The notes: generated by a model from the sequence alone, not told the origin. 64,000 bases of DNA from Spongilla lacustris (GCA_949361645.1 OX442425.1:2410171-2474170); one strand, 5' to 3'; shown: positions 24,576 through 37,238, numbered from the stretch's first letter. Made by a program: numbers and translations.

Positions 24576-24980
24576 AGACATGAAAATATCTCTGTAGTCC
24601 TTAGCATAGATTCCTGTATAGGCTCCTAAGTTTTTTGCCACCATACACACTTACTTATTCAGCCTCATAGGACAGTGTTGTCAGGCCCAGGGCAGGCATG
24701 CATCCAGTGACAACATAGTATGGTGCTTAGTCTACAATATCTCAAACCAGCCAAGCACAGTGTCTGGCCTATGGTGGAATGGCCATCAAGCACAGTGTCT
24801 GGCAGACATGAAAATATCTCTGTAGTCCTTAGCATAGATTCCTGTATAGGCTCCTATGTTTTTTGCCACCATACACACTTACTTATTCAGCCTCATAGGA
24901 CAGTGTTGTCAGGCCCAGGGCAGGCATGCATCCAGTGACAACATAGTATGGTGCTTAGTCTACAATATCTCAAACCAGCC
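24566..24980. repeat. Tandem duplication of about 222 bases beside the minisatellite
   Basis: The segment starting gacatgaaaatatctctgta and ending caatatctcaaaccagcca occurs at about 24569-24757 and again at 24805-24980, almost unchanged, with a last minisatellite unit between them. A shortened copy occurs at about 27263-27387. Confidence 0.85.
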
Positions 24981-25354
24981 ACATTAACACCTTCTGTCGG
25001 TTATGTACTTGGACTTGAATAACTTCATTACTGACTCACCATACAGGTTTCCACCCTCTATTGACCATTGATCAATCTAATGGGGATTGTCACCGTTGTA
25101 TGCACTTCAGGTCTTTCCACACGTACTAGTGTCTCGGTTTATACAGAGCAGCTCATGTAGTACTGCTGACAGGTCTTGCTACCTCCCACCACGTCACTGT
25201 CTCCACTGTGCGTCCCACCACACATTCTTTCAACAACAGGACTGCTTCTACCACATGCACATTGCTCCACCTTTGTGAATGACCACAGCGAGAACACACC
25301 TGTGCTTCTTGTTCTTTCCATTCTTGGTCACTGGTTTTCGTCTCTGCACCTGTT

Positions 25355-25440
25355 CCCTCCACTGCCACATCTCTGCACCTGTTCCCTCCACTGCCACATC
25401 TCTGCACCTGTTCCCTTCACTGCCACATCTCAGCCTTTTT
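25355..25440. repeat. Triplicated 27-base unit
   Basis: tctgcacctgttccctccac followed by tgccaca occurs three times in a row. Confidence 0.85.
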
Positions 25441-25692
25441 TGTTGCCAGACATTGCAATTCGCCTCCATGTTAGAACACATCGTAAAGATGGAGACAATT
25501 CCAAATTCTCTTCTTCAAACAACCTTCTTCCATGTTTCTAATTATCTCCAGACAGACGGTCCTTTACCTGTTTCATCATCTCCATCACAAAGGGGTCTAA
25601 ACTCTTGCAGAATTCTTATAATGTGACTGCCGATCCATTTAGTGCACAGACTTTTTCGATGGCAATTCATACTTACTACCTAGCTAGACAAA

Positions 25693-25850
25693 GGATCCCA
25701 CTTCTGACACCATGTGTTCCTACCTATTCTTAGTTGTGTTGCTGGTACTTTGATGCTTAAAGTGCACACAACAACAAATGATATGGTCCTGCCCCCAATA
25801 TGCATCCAACGGGCTACATCCTGGAAGAGCAGTGAACCAGAGCCAGTCTA
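25693..25850 (-). mobile_element. LTR-like segment, copy A (truncated)
   Basis: ggatcccacttctgacacca at 25693-25712 is followed by TGTGTTCCTACC. On the minus strand this reads as an LTR ending in CA followed by TGGTGTCAGAAGTGGGATCC, which looks like a tRNA primer-binding site. Copies B and C lie at 26448-26709 and 28069-28348. Confidence 0.5.
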
Positions 25851-26447
25851 CTGATTACCTGGCCCACATGGTCTAAAATGCTTCTTTTCAAAGACAGCAG
25901 GTCATCAATGTAGTACATGGATTCAGGATATGGCTCTGAGTGCAGACGTTGCATTAACCTCATCCAGTCTAAATATCATTACAATGAATGTATGCAATCT
26001 TTGGTGGTAATAGAGAAATGGGAACATAACTGACATGGTACAATATTCCCTGCAGTATGGCCCAAGGATTAGTAGACCATTAGTTGACATATTGAGCTCA
26101 TTTGGTCTGGGCCACCTCCTTCATAACAACAGAAGCACTGCGTGTGGCAATGGGGAGACATGGTCACGCAAGAACACCTTCATTATATGCACTTAAAAGA
26201 ACTTTTACTACTATAGAAATCCAGCTACAGACCAGTTCTCTGTTAAAATACATGTACCTTGGTAGAATGCATCCACAGTGTATCTCCATCACTAAGAGGT
26301 CTACACTCTTGCCATCCTCCACTAGCTGGTAGAATTCTTATAATGTGATTGCAAATCCTTCTACTGTTCAGCTGCTTAGATGATAATTCAAACTTGCTAC
26401 CCCGGGGGCCAGGTACTTTCACTTACTGCCAGTCTAGCCAGAGAAAG

Positions 26448-26709
26448 GATCCCACTTCTGGCACCGTGTTTTCCTACCTATGCTTAGTTGTGTTGCTGGT
26501 ACTTTGCTGCTTAAAGTGACAATTTCTCTATCCCAATATGCATCCAATGGGCTACATCATGGAAGACCAGTGAACATATATCCTGTAATATTTAACAGAG
26601 CAATACATAAATAAGGGATCTGCAGTGCAGCACTAAACTTCACTGCAGGATGCAGGAAGACACTAGATGGTTGTACCAGAATGGAGGCTAAGCTGTGATA
26701 TGGGTGTGG
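26448..26709 (-). mobile_element. LTR-like segment, copy B
   Basis: The edge reads ggatcccacttctggcaccg, one or two bases changed from copies A and C. The segment continues through the shared words tatatcctgtaatatttaac and gcaggatgcaggaagacact to about 26709, where it joins ggagaggattttctccaaag, the same sequence that leads into minisatellite block 1. Confidence 0.5.
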
Positions 26710-27390
26710 AGAGGATTTTCTCCAAAGGTGTAGGAGAAGTAATTATCGAGCAGTTTGCTTTGTACTGGATTGCAGATAGTTAAATCATGGATGCATGTAA
26801 TGTTATAATGTCTTTGGTATACAGGACTGCTTTCATATAAACCCTGTCTTCCATTGCTTGCAACGTTTCTTGCACTGTTGTTCGTGTGGAATCCTATGGT
26901 GGAACGGCCATCAAGCTCACTATGGTGGAACGGCCATCAAGCTCATGGTGGAATGGCCATCAAGCTCAGTGTCTGGCCTATGGTGGAATGGCCATCAAGC
27001 TCATGGTGGAATGGCCATCAACCTCATGGTGGAATGGCCATCAAGCTCATGGTGGAATGGCCATCAAGCGCAGTGTCTGGCCTATGGTGGAATGGCCATC
27101 AAGCTCAGTGTCTGGCCTATGGTGGAACGGCCATCAAGCTCAGTGTCTGGCCTATGGTGGAATGGCCATCAAGCTCAGTTTCTGGCCTATGGTGGAATGG
27201 CCATCAAGCTCAGTGTCTGGCCTATGGTGGAACGACCATCAAGCTCAGTATCTGGCAGACAAAAAAATATCTCTGTAGTCCTTCAGCATAGATTCCTTTA
27301 GGACAGTGTTGTCAGGCCCAGGGACAGTCATGCATCCAGAGACAACATTGTATGGTGCTTAGTCTACAATATCTCAAACCAGCCACATTA
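26709..27390. repeat. 35-base minisatellite, block 2, with shared flanks
   Basis: The left flank (ggagaggattttctccaaag to about 26900) repeats 23756-23980. About 11 units of the 35-base repeat follow at 26895-27255, some shortened to about 20 bases by loss of the cagtgtctggcct part. The right flank repeats 24575-24980. Confidence 0.9.
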
Positions 27391-28068
27391 ACACCGTCTG
27401 TCGGTTATGTACTTGGACTTGACTAACTTCCTTACGGACTCATCATCATACACGTACATTGGTCTAAAATGCTTCTTTACAAAGGCAGCATGTCATCAGT
27501 GTAGTACATGTACATGGATTCAGGATATGGCTCTGGGTGCAGACGTTGCATTAACCTCATTATCCAGTCTAAGTATCATTACAATGAATGTATGCAATCT
27601 TTGGTGGTAATAGAGAAATGGGAACATAACTGACATGGTACAATATTCCCTGCAGTATGGCCCAAGGATTACTATTGACACCTTGAGCTCATGTGGTCAG
27701 GGCCACCTCCTTCATAACAAAGGTGCCTGTCCCATATCAGAAGCCCTGCCTGTGGCAATGTGGAGACATGGTCACGCAAGAACACCTTCATTATATGCAC
27801 CTAAAAAAGAAACAACACTTTTACTACTAACCTTTATAGAAATCCAGTTACAGTCCAGTTCTCTGTCAAAATACATGTAACTTGTAGAATGCATCCACAG
27901 TGTATCTCCATCACTAAGAGGTCTACACTCTTTCCATCCTCCATTAGCTGGTAGAATTCTTATATTGTGATTGCTAATCCTTCTACTGTTCAGCTGCTTA
28001 GATGATAATTCAAACTTGCTACCCCGGGGGCCAGGTACTTTCACTTACTGCCAGTCTAGCCAGAGAAA

Positions 28069-28348
28069 GGATCCCACTTCTGACACCATGTGTTCCTACC
28101 TATGATTAGTTGTGTTGCTGGTACTTTGATGCTTAAAGTGCACACAACAACAAATGATATGGTCCTGCCCCCAATATGCATCCAACGGGCTACATACTGG
28201 AAGACCAGTGAACATATATCCTGTAATATTTAACAGAGCAATACATAAATAAGGGACCTGCAGTGCAGCACTAACCTTCACTGCAGGATGCAGGAAGACA
28301 CTAGATGGTTGTACCAGAATGAAGGCCTAGCTATGATATGGGTGTTCA
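28069..28348 (-). mobile_element. LTR-like segment, copy C (most complete)
   Basis: From TGTGTTCCTACC at 28089 to GGGTGTTCA at 28348, about 260 bases starting TG and ending CA. The primer-binding-site-like edge is at 28069-28088. It contains aatacataaataaggg. On the minus strand the following 27700-28060 region has an open frame of 90 codons that could be element-derived. No gag or pol motif is recognised. Confidence 0.5.
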
Positions 28349-28349
28349 G

Positions 28350-29418
28350 CATTACAGGGCCTACATTGCTATAAAGAAGATGAATGTCAGATTTTTAAGA
28401 CTGTAATGGAGGCACCATTTGGGTGTTGTTTACCAGCTTAGTCAAACTGTGCTAAAGTACAACATCAGCAAATACATGGTTGGGTCACTTATAACATACA
28501 TTCCTTTGCTACAGCCATGCATCGTGGGTTGGAAGGTATGCCAGTAGTGATCCAAGTGCTCCAAATAAAATGGCACATAGAGATGGTTATAGATTTATTA
28601 GTTGCCACTGCTTGCCAGTCTACTGATTACCTGGCTCAGATGGTTGAAAATGTATGTAATCTTTGGTGGTAGTAACAGAAATGGGAACATGTCTAACATG
28701 GTGCAATATACCCTGCAGTATGGCCCAAGGATTAGTATTGGCACCTTGAGCTCATGTGGTCAAGGCCACCTCCTACATAACAAAGGTGCCTGTCTCATAT
28801 CAGAAGCACCGCCTGTGGCAATGTGGAGACATGGTCATGCAAGAACACCTTCGTTATATTGCCACACGCACCCAATAGTACACAACACTCTTGCTACTAA
28901 CCATTTTAGATATCCAGCTACACTCTGTTAAGAAAAACATGTTCCTGGTAGAATGCACCCACAGAGTCTTGAATTGTTGCAAATAAATTCACAAAGGCAT
29001 GGATTGGATAACACATGCTAGTGGTCAGTATGTCCTCAGTTCCGGGGAGTCAGTTCGTCTCTTTCAAGACTATCCACATCACTGTTTCAACAGGGTCACA
29101 TATGTCCATCAGTCAGGCAGCAGTGAGAGTAATGGCAGTGGAGCCACTTCCAGAACAAGAAGAGGCAGTAGTTGGAGTTGTTAACATTAATCTTCCATGG
29201 CAACACAGACTTGATGATTTGATCCCATGGATACCAAAGTCAACACAATGTAGTATCAAATGAACAGCAGCATAAGCAGTCCATTAATAGCTGGAACTGG
29301 AAGCAAGAAGCTCATTTAAAATGTAGAAGATCCTCTTAATCATGAGTGGATTCAATGTACATGTAAGTGGCATTCAGTAAAACTGTGAATGTGTGTGATA
29401 TTTGTATTTATTTACAGG
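28350..29418. other. Repeat-derived stretch, no supported gene
   Basis: 28618-28860 is a third diverged copy of the segment seen at 25850-26180 and 27465-27790 (shared words tactgattacctggc and gtggagacatggtcacgcaa). Nothing else is recognised. Confidence 0.5.
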
Positions 29419-32400
29419 TGTGCTGGATGGCAGTGTAGAGTGGTCATGGCTTGCCAAATGGTTGGACTCTTCGGAAAATCAACATTCGGGTAACTTTAAA
29501 AGTGTACTGTACTTGATGCTTAACACCACCAAGCAATGCTAATGTATTAGTGTGTTTAACTATATTCCATCTACCGTAGTCTATGTGTACACACACAAAA
29601 TGAATACATAGAACCACTGTATTATGTACCTGTACCTCTAGTTGCAGAATCCATATGGAAGGAGAGTCATGTGATCTCACATCCTTGCAGCCCTGCCCAC
29701 TGCTCAAGATGTAGGATATCTCTGGCCACTCCTGGCACATAGATTTTGAATATCTCCACACCTGTGGTGCACTGGAACTAACAAATACGACCTAGGGTCG
29801 ATTTGATGAGTACTGTTCAGATGGGAATTAGCCTATGGTGCCAGTATGCACACAGTGAGTTTGTGGTAACGTGTAAGCAAGCTCTTCCCATTCAAAATAA
29901 AATAATGTCCTCATGGGTCATGTATCATTGCATGTATATATATAATGCATGCACATGTAGATATAATACATGTACATGTAGCTGTGCATATTGAATTGTT
30001 TATGGATTTGAAGGCAACATTGGTGTCTACTAATAATGTAATGGACGTAAATGTGCATTTTTACCTTCGATTTGCACCACCATGGCCTTCAAAATAGCCC
30101 CTCCCTCCTCACAGTCATGTCCCTAGGCTGGAGCCTGCCCCCACCTGTCCTACTTACTGGTGCCTGATATCTGCAAGCGTCCCTCTTCAGTGTGCCTCTA
30201 GTTGGTGGACACGTACACTGTGATTGTTGGATTGTACTGACATTGGAAGGCTGAACCATGGTTAGTTTCCATACTTGTGTAGAGTTGGATGTATGTGGTT
30301 ATTGTATTGGGCATTAAAATTGTGGTGTTGATTTGACTTTGTATGACAAACAACACAATAGCTGTGCCCAGGGATGATGTGAGTGCTGTGGGGGATGTGC
30401 TGTTGGTTAACACAAACAATGGCTTATAAGTGTTTGTGAGATATAGGTGTCCATTACAAAGGCCCTTTGGATACTCTCCAAATGATGCACACCCCTCTCC
30501 CCTTTTCTTTCAGACATTTTAGGACCCATGCATGAAACACATCTTGATAGACATGCCCTATGAGATGAAGTCTTGTAGGTCTCTAATACTGTGAAGCCAC
30601 TTAACACAAACACACATCGATCTTCCCTAAGAAAAATATCTTTGAAGTCTTGTTCCAAATTCTTGTGTAATATGTTTTTGCAAGTGTTCCTGGCCAGTTC
30701 TTCTGGAGAACTACCTTATGTCATTAAAATGCAAGCATATCACTCTTCTAGGTTTTAAGGGTTTCTAAATAGCGATTCAGTTTGCGATGCCGAGGCATGT
30801 GCGCTAGTATGCTAAAGGGCGTGCCGCTTTATAATTTCTCAGGGGAAGAAACTCTTCAACCTTTACAAGTTAGAGGAGGGTTATGCCTGCAATTTAATGA
30901 CATAATGATGTTCAATAGTTCTCTAGACAAACTGGAACACCTGCGGAAACATGTTATGCAAGAATTTGGAATAAATCGTCACAAGAGTTGAAAGAAAATT
31001 TACTTCGGGTTAGAAGCACTGAGGTATATACTAATAACTAATTTTTAATAGTCCCGAATCTATGGATTTGAAGCTTTTGTTTGTATGTGTACCTATTGGT
31101 TAATTACAAATATATATGGCCTTATTTGTTCACATTCATTTGTTGATGAAGTCATCAGATTAATTGTTCTGCAAATTGCTCTTATGATTTTGACTATTTG
31201 CATCTTCAGGGTTCAGGTAGCTCAATTCACCTTCATGCCATCAACGCTCCTTCCGATTCCAGTACTGCAGTGTTAGTGTTCCTCCTATGTTATGACTGTA
31301 AGAAGCTCCTTTCCCTCCTTTCCTTCCCCTCCCTCCTTCCCCTCCCTCCTTCCCCTCCCTCCTTCACCTTCGTCCCCTTTCTCCTATCCTATTTCCCCTT
31401 CCTCTTCTCCCCCATCTCCTTCCCCCTACCTTCCTCCACTCCTTCCCCCTCTTCATACTCCCTACCCTACCATTTGTATGTGTTTCACAAGACTACCATC
31501 TTTTCCCCCAAAGGTGAGGGATCTACATTGTATATTTATTCCAATGGAAGTGAGGACACCAGACTTCGGTTGAGAAAAGTACCTTTGTCTGTTAGTATGT
31601 CCCATTCCTTCCTCGCCCTCTTCTCCCCATTCCCTCCTCCTGCTCTTCTCCATTCCTACCTTGGGCCTCCCCCCTCCTCTTCATTATCCATATATACACC
31701 TGTAAACATATTATCTATCCATCACATACTGCTAGCTCCAACCATGTGGCTGGTGGTCTATTACCATTGAGATATGATCTGTGGATGATGTGGTCATGCA
31801 CAAAGGAACAAGGGAAAGCTGAAGTTTTTGTGCAAATGAAATTATATACAATGTAAGGTGCATCCCACGTGTGTATGTTAGTGTGGGTATGTGTGTATTA
31901 TTGTACACATGTATACGCATGTGCCTTATACAATGGCCTTTGTTTCCACTCCTGGCACAGATGTTTTGAATATCTCCACATCTGTGGTGGCTACCAAACT
32001 GCACCTATTTTGAGATCAGAGGGGATGGCAATGAATGGTGCCAATATGCTCACAGTGAGTTTGTGGTACAATGTATAAGCAAGTTTAATTCATGAAGTTC
32101 TGAGGCATTTCTAAACTAATAATCGCAAACCAGATCGGTCTGCATTGAGGTTGCACCCACACTATGCAATATTAGCAAATGAAAAGCAGGGGGGGGGGGG
32201 GGGGGAGGAGAAGTAAAACAAGAGGATGTTGGGGTTATATGACAGGTCAAGGTGAATGATGATGGAATGAAGGCCTTAAACAAAGAGAGGGAAGGATTGG
32301 GAAGAGGGAGCAAGAATTGGAGGAGTTAAAAGTGCTTAGGAAGAGAGGAGAGTGGGAGTTGTTGGGGCTCTGCTTGAACATAATAGGATACTTATATTTT

Positions 32401-35400
32401 TAGGTTGGCTACATTACAGTGGGTGAGCTCATTAGTTAACCAGATGTATAGTCCATAGGTGAGCGTGTTCCAGCTGCTGAATCAACTGCACTTGTAAATT
32501 TTATAATTGGCTATGGTGATTCATGTAGGATGTGAATCAAGCTTGCCTTGTTTTTCAGCTGGCTTTTCTGCTGTTGTCTGATATTCTGCTCCAGTCAGCT
32601 GTTGCATCTATGCTGGTAAGTGCACCTTACTTGGGTACCTAAAAATTTTAGAAATTTAAAAAAAACGTTCACTTCTTAAATAGGTTTTTCTGATACTGGT
32701 ATCTGCCTAGACACTTTAAATTTGATTTGAAACATCAACAATAATTTTTTAGCCCTACATTTTATTCATATGGATTAAGAAAGGTGCATTAACGGAACTG
32801 TATGGTTTGCAAGTACATGTACGTGTAAGATAACACATGGAAAAGAATTATTAAAGGAAAAGATTTAATTTTTTAAAAAAGATGTCACAATTAAACATAT
32901 CTTTGTGTGGTTTTTTCTTACAGTGATGCTCACTAGCTCACTGTCATCACTGAGGAGGCACCATCTGTTGAGAACCCTCCTGTGGAAGTTAGATCATATG
33001 GAGTATATCCAAGACTACATCCCATCAACTCTAGTCACCTGTCCCGTCAAGATGTTAAGCCACCTGTCAAGCAATATGTATTGTCCTGTTGGTATAATAT
33101 GTACGGTCCTGCGGTATAGTATGTACAGCCCTGTGGTATAATATATACAGTCCTGTGGTATAAAATGTACAGTCCCGTGGTATAAAATGTACAGTCCTAT
33201 GGTATATGTACACACTCTTGTGATATAACATGTACTGTCCTGTTTTGCCAATAAGTATAGTTTTGTGAAATAATATGTATAGTCCTATGGTATAATATGT
33301 ACAGTACAGTCCTGTGGTTTAATGTTGGTATGATATGTACAGTGTATAGTCCTGTGGTATAATATGTACTACTGCCCTGTGGAATAGTATGTACAGTCCT
33401 ATGGTATACAATCCTGTGGTATAATATGTACTGATAATATGTACATCTGGTGGTATAATATATAGTATAATGTGTACAGTCCTATTGTATATACTCCTGT
33501 GGTATAATACATGTATGTACATGTATAATATGTACAGTCATGTGGTATATTATGTACAGTCCAGTGTATAATATGTATTGTCCTGTGGTATAATATAATG
33601 TGTACAGTCCTATTGTCCACTCCTGTTGTATAATATGTGCAGTCCTATTTAATATGTACTGCATGCTGGATCCTTTGGTATAATATATGATCTGTCCTTT
33701 TTCTGTCCTATTCTCCGTCCTGTTGTATAATATGCTCTGTCATGTGGAATAATATTCTCCGTCCTGTTGTATAATATACTCTGTCCTGTTGTATAATATG
33801 CTCTGTCATGTGGTATAATATGCTCTGTCATGTGGTATAATATGCTCTGTCATGTTGTATAATATGCTCTGTCATGTGGTATAATATGCTCTGTCCTGTT
33901 GTATAATATGCTCTGTCCTGTTGTATAATATGCTCTGTCATGTGGTATAATATGCTCTGTCCTGTTGTATAATATGCTCTGTCATGTTGTATAATATGCT
34001 CTGTCCTGTTGTATAATATGCTCTGTCCTGTTCTATAATATGCTCTGTCATGTGGAATTATATTCTCCGTCCTGCTGTATAATATGCTCTGTCATGTTGT
34101 ATAATATGCTCTGTCATGTTGTATAATATGCTCTGTCCTGTTGTATAATATGCTCTGTCCTGTTGTATAATATGCTCTGTCATGTTGTATAATATGCTCT
34201 GTCCTGTTGTATAATATGCTCTGTCATGTTGTATAATATGCTCTGTCCTGTTGTATAATATGCTCTGTCATGTTGTATAATATGCTCTGTCCTGTTGTAT
34301 AATATGCTCTGTCCTGTTGTATAATATGCTCTGTCATGTGGTATAATATGCTCTGTCATGTTGTATAATATGCTCTGTCATGTTGTATAATATGCTCTGT
34401 CCTGTTGTATAATATGCTCTGTCATGTTGTATAATATGCTCTGTCCTGTTGTATAATATGCTCTGTCCTGTTCTATAATATGCTCTGTCATGTGGAATAA
34501 TATTCTCCGTCCTGCTGTATAATATGCTCTGTCATGTTGTATAATATGCTCTGTCATGTTGTATAATATGCTCTGTCATGTTGTATAATATGCTCTGTCC
34601 TGTTGTATAATATGCTCTGTCATGTTGTATAATATGCTCTGTCCTGTTGTATAATATGCTCTGTCATGTTGTATAATATGCTCTGTCCTGTTGTATAATA
34701 TGCTCTGTCCTGTGGTATAATATGCTCTGTCCTGTTGTATAATATGCTCTGTCCTGTTGTATAATATGCTCTGTCATGTTGTATAATATGCTCTGTCCTG
34801 TTGTATAATATGCTCTGTCCTGTTGTATAATATGCTCTGTCATGTTGTATAATATGCTCTGTCATGTTGTATAATATGCTCTGTCATGTGGTATAATATG
34901 CTCCGTCCTGTTGTATAATATGCTCTGTCATGTTGTATAATATGCTCTGTCATGTGGTATAATATGCTCTGTCCTGTTGTATAATATGCTCTGTCATGTT
35001 GTATAATATGCTCTGTCCTGTTGTATAATATGCTCTGTCATGTTGTATAATATGCTCTGTCATGTTGTATAATATGCTCTGTCCTGTTGTATAATATGCT
35101 CTGTCCTGTTGTATAATATGCTCTGTCATGTGGAATAATATTCTCCGTCCTGCTGTATAATAAGCCCTGTCATGTGGTATAATATGCTCTGTCCTGTTGT
35201 ATAGTATGCTCTGTCCTGTTGTATAATATACTCTGTCCTGTTGTATAATATGCTCTGTCCTATTGTATAATATGCTCTGTCCTGTTGTATAATATGCTCT
35301 GTCATGTTGTATAATATGCTCTGTCCTGTTGTATAATATGCTCTGTCATGTTGTATAATATGCTCTGTCCTGTTGTATAATATACTCTGTCATGTGGAAT

Positions 35401-35880
35401 AATATTCTCCGTCCTGCTGTATAATATGCTCTGTCATGTGGTATAATAAGCCCTGTTGTATAATTTGTATAGTGCTGTAGTATAATATATAATGTCACTC
35501 CTGTGGTATAGTATGTATAGAGTCCTGTGGTATAGTTCTGTCCTGGTGTATAATATATAAGGCCCTCTGTTATATAATATGTACGGTCCTGTGGTAATAT
35601 GCTCTGTCCTGTTGTATGATATATAATATCGTATATGTATGTTCTTCTTGGTAGTTTATCTCGATAGCTCTTCTTGGTAGTTTATCACGATATAGTTCTT
35701 GATATCTTATCCACATACATGTAGCTCTTCTTGATAGATCTTGTTGACAATCTGATCAGTTTTTATTTGTTCTTTGCTGTGTAGGCATTTGATGTGATAT
35801 CCTCAACACTTCCTCTTGCTTCAGTTTCTGCTTTCATGACAGCTAGCTTTATCTTATCAGCTGCAGCACACTGGCATGAG
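29419..35880 (+). CDS. Candidate gene fragments with hydrophobic exons, unrecognised
   Basis: Open exon-like pieces between AG and GT: about 29419-29490 (VLDGSVEWSWLAKWLDSSEN), 31210-31297 (GSGSSIHLHAINAPSD, then TAVLVFLLCYD), 31514-31590 (EGSTLYIYSNGSEDTRLRLR), 32559-32615 (LAFLLLSDILLQSAVASML) and 35785-35880 (AFDVISSTLPLASVSAFMTA, then SFILSAAAHWHE). 31210-31297 joins 31514-31590 in phase, and 32559-32615 joins 35785-35880 in phase. The last two are hydrophobic and could be membrane segments. The 2.5-kb satellite lies between them. No family is recognised, and no start or stop is assigned. Confidence 0.35.
30003..30097. mobile_element. Third, short copy of the foldback family
   Basis: GGATTTGAAGGCAACATTGG is mirrored by CACCATGGCCTTCAAAATA about 90 bases on. 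These are the same words as the inner arms at 13347 and 13476. Confidence 0.5.
31315..31470. repeat. Pyrimidine-rich (CCTCCTTCC)n tract
   Basis: A run of ccctccttcc units in the intron before the exon at 31514. Confidence 0.85.
33095..35640. repeat. 22-base satellite TTGTATAATATGCTCTGTCCTG
   Basis: Roughly 110 units over 2.5 kb. The first 560 bases are older units of the form tataatatgtacagtcctgt; from 33680 on the units are homogeneous, alternating cctgttg, catgttg and catgtgg. A marked variant (ttctataata followed by ttctccgtcctgctg) recurs at 34031 and 34471, exactly 440 bases or 20 units apart, so blocks were duplicated. Minus-strand frames (HIIQHDRAYYTTGQSILYN) are not genes. Confidence 0.95.
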
Positions 35881-36422
35881 GTGTACTGTTCCCTCCAGTG
35901 GGACTACACAACTTCATTATTATTTATTTTACTTTTGTAAATGATTATTTTATTCTTTTCGTCATTTTATTATGATTTGATTATATTTCTTTTGTCTTTT
36001 GTGGTTAATTTATCTTTTATTTTGATTTACTTTTATTTTTGATGTATTTTTTTTTAAAAGCATCCAGCCAGAATGTGAGTATATTGTTACAACAAAGAGA
36101 ATCATTAGCTCAGTCAACAGTTGACAGCCCTCACCTTGATTTGACTACACATCTCCACCACCTCGGCATCACCACAACCTACATTCTGGGGCCCTCTGAT
36201 TGAGAACTCATCTTGCACATCAAATTGATACTGAACAAAAATCAGATCGATGCAGACACCACCATGTAGGTGTGGTCTTAAGTACTCATTCACACAAGGT
36301 GTGGTGGTGTTGAATCTAATCATGTGATGGTGAAGGGATGACTGGCTGCGACTGTACAGATGCCTGCCAGATAAAGTCTGCACTGTGGAGATCCAAACAC
36401 TTCAAGCTTGTACTTTTTTGTA

Positions 36423-36645
36423 ACATTTCTGGGTGTGTTCTTTTGTACCTTCTTATTTCTGGGTGTGTTCTTTTGTACCTTCTTATTTCTGGGTGTGTTC
36501 TTTTGTACCTTCTTATTTCTGGGTGTGTTCTTTTGTACCTTCTTATTTCTGGGTGTGTTCTTTTGTACCTTCTTATTTCTGGGTGTGTTCTTTTGTACCT
36601 TCTATTTCTGGGTGTGTTCTTTTGTACCTTCTTATTCTTGCTAAT
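36423..36645. repeat. 30-base minisatellite TTCTGGGTGTGTTCTTTTGT
   Basis: Seven nearly identical 30-base units with core gggtgtgttcttttgtacct, one shortened by a base. Being a multiple of three, each frame gives a constant 10-residue cycle; this explains the open frames. Confidence 0.95.
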
Positions 36646-37238
36646 TCTGCATGGGTGTTATCTCCTTATTATCACAATTTTGTTGTACTGTAAATGAAGT
36701 TCAAAGGGCCCAAGTGACAATAGTCCCACACATACCATCAGAATAGTACAAATCTCAATATATAGGTATAGTGGAACACAAAGGCTATGCCTACATATGG
36801 AGGGCAAACACCACAACCAATTGATGTGCACCTTCCCATGGAGGTAGTTAGTGGGCCTGAAGCAGGAACTATAGCTAGCTATAGTACCCTTGTTACTATA
36901 GTACTGACGTTTCCAAAGGTTATATTTTTTTAGAAGTAAATTTTTAGTATTAGTATCATTTTAACCTTAACACCACGGATTTTCACGCTCTTAGAATGGA
37001 GAATATTCGAAACAGGATCCGCGCCGGACTATATACCGGTATTCATGTATAAAGATTATGATTACCATTGCAAGGCGGGTCTTGGTCTTACTGTGTTTTG
37101 TTGAGTTGACAGATAACTACTGGTCACCAGATTCACCACTCGAGTCGTACGGTTTAGTTTCTGTTGTTTATACTACTTCGCTAAACGGTGCCGGCACCGT
37201 TTACGTGGAACGACAAGTCTGTTCCGTTCACACGTAAT
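36646..37238. other. No gene seen
   Basis: AT-rich sequence, with cttcgctaaacggtgccgg and tttacgtggaacgacaagtc at about 37179-37220, which match a stretch at 8848-8885. Confidence 0.5.

Larger units (their letters stand above)
29715..32085 (+). other. Two copies of an exon-like segment, 2.2 kb apart
   Basis: 29719-29880 and 31940-32090 share ccactcctggcaca, ttttgaatatctccacatct and gctcacagtgagtttgtggt. Both encode WCQYAHSEFV in one frame. The first copy has a stop in the shared part. It is either an exon duplication or a repeat. Confidence 0.5.

Noticed and set aside
23889..24629. 212-codon repeat protein (NGHQAQCLAYGG)
   Set aside because: A 35-base repeat cycles through all frames, so openness is automatic; there is no start context or exon support.
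27772..28044. 90-codon minus-strand frame as a host gene
   Set aside because: It sits just inside an LTR-like edge and is present in decayed copies, so element debris is more likely.
33095..35640. CRISPR array
   Set aside because: Units are contiguous with no unique spacers, and the window is eukaryotic.
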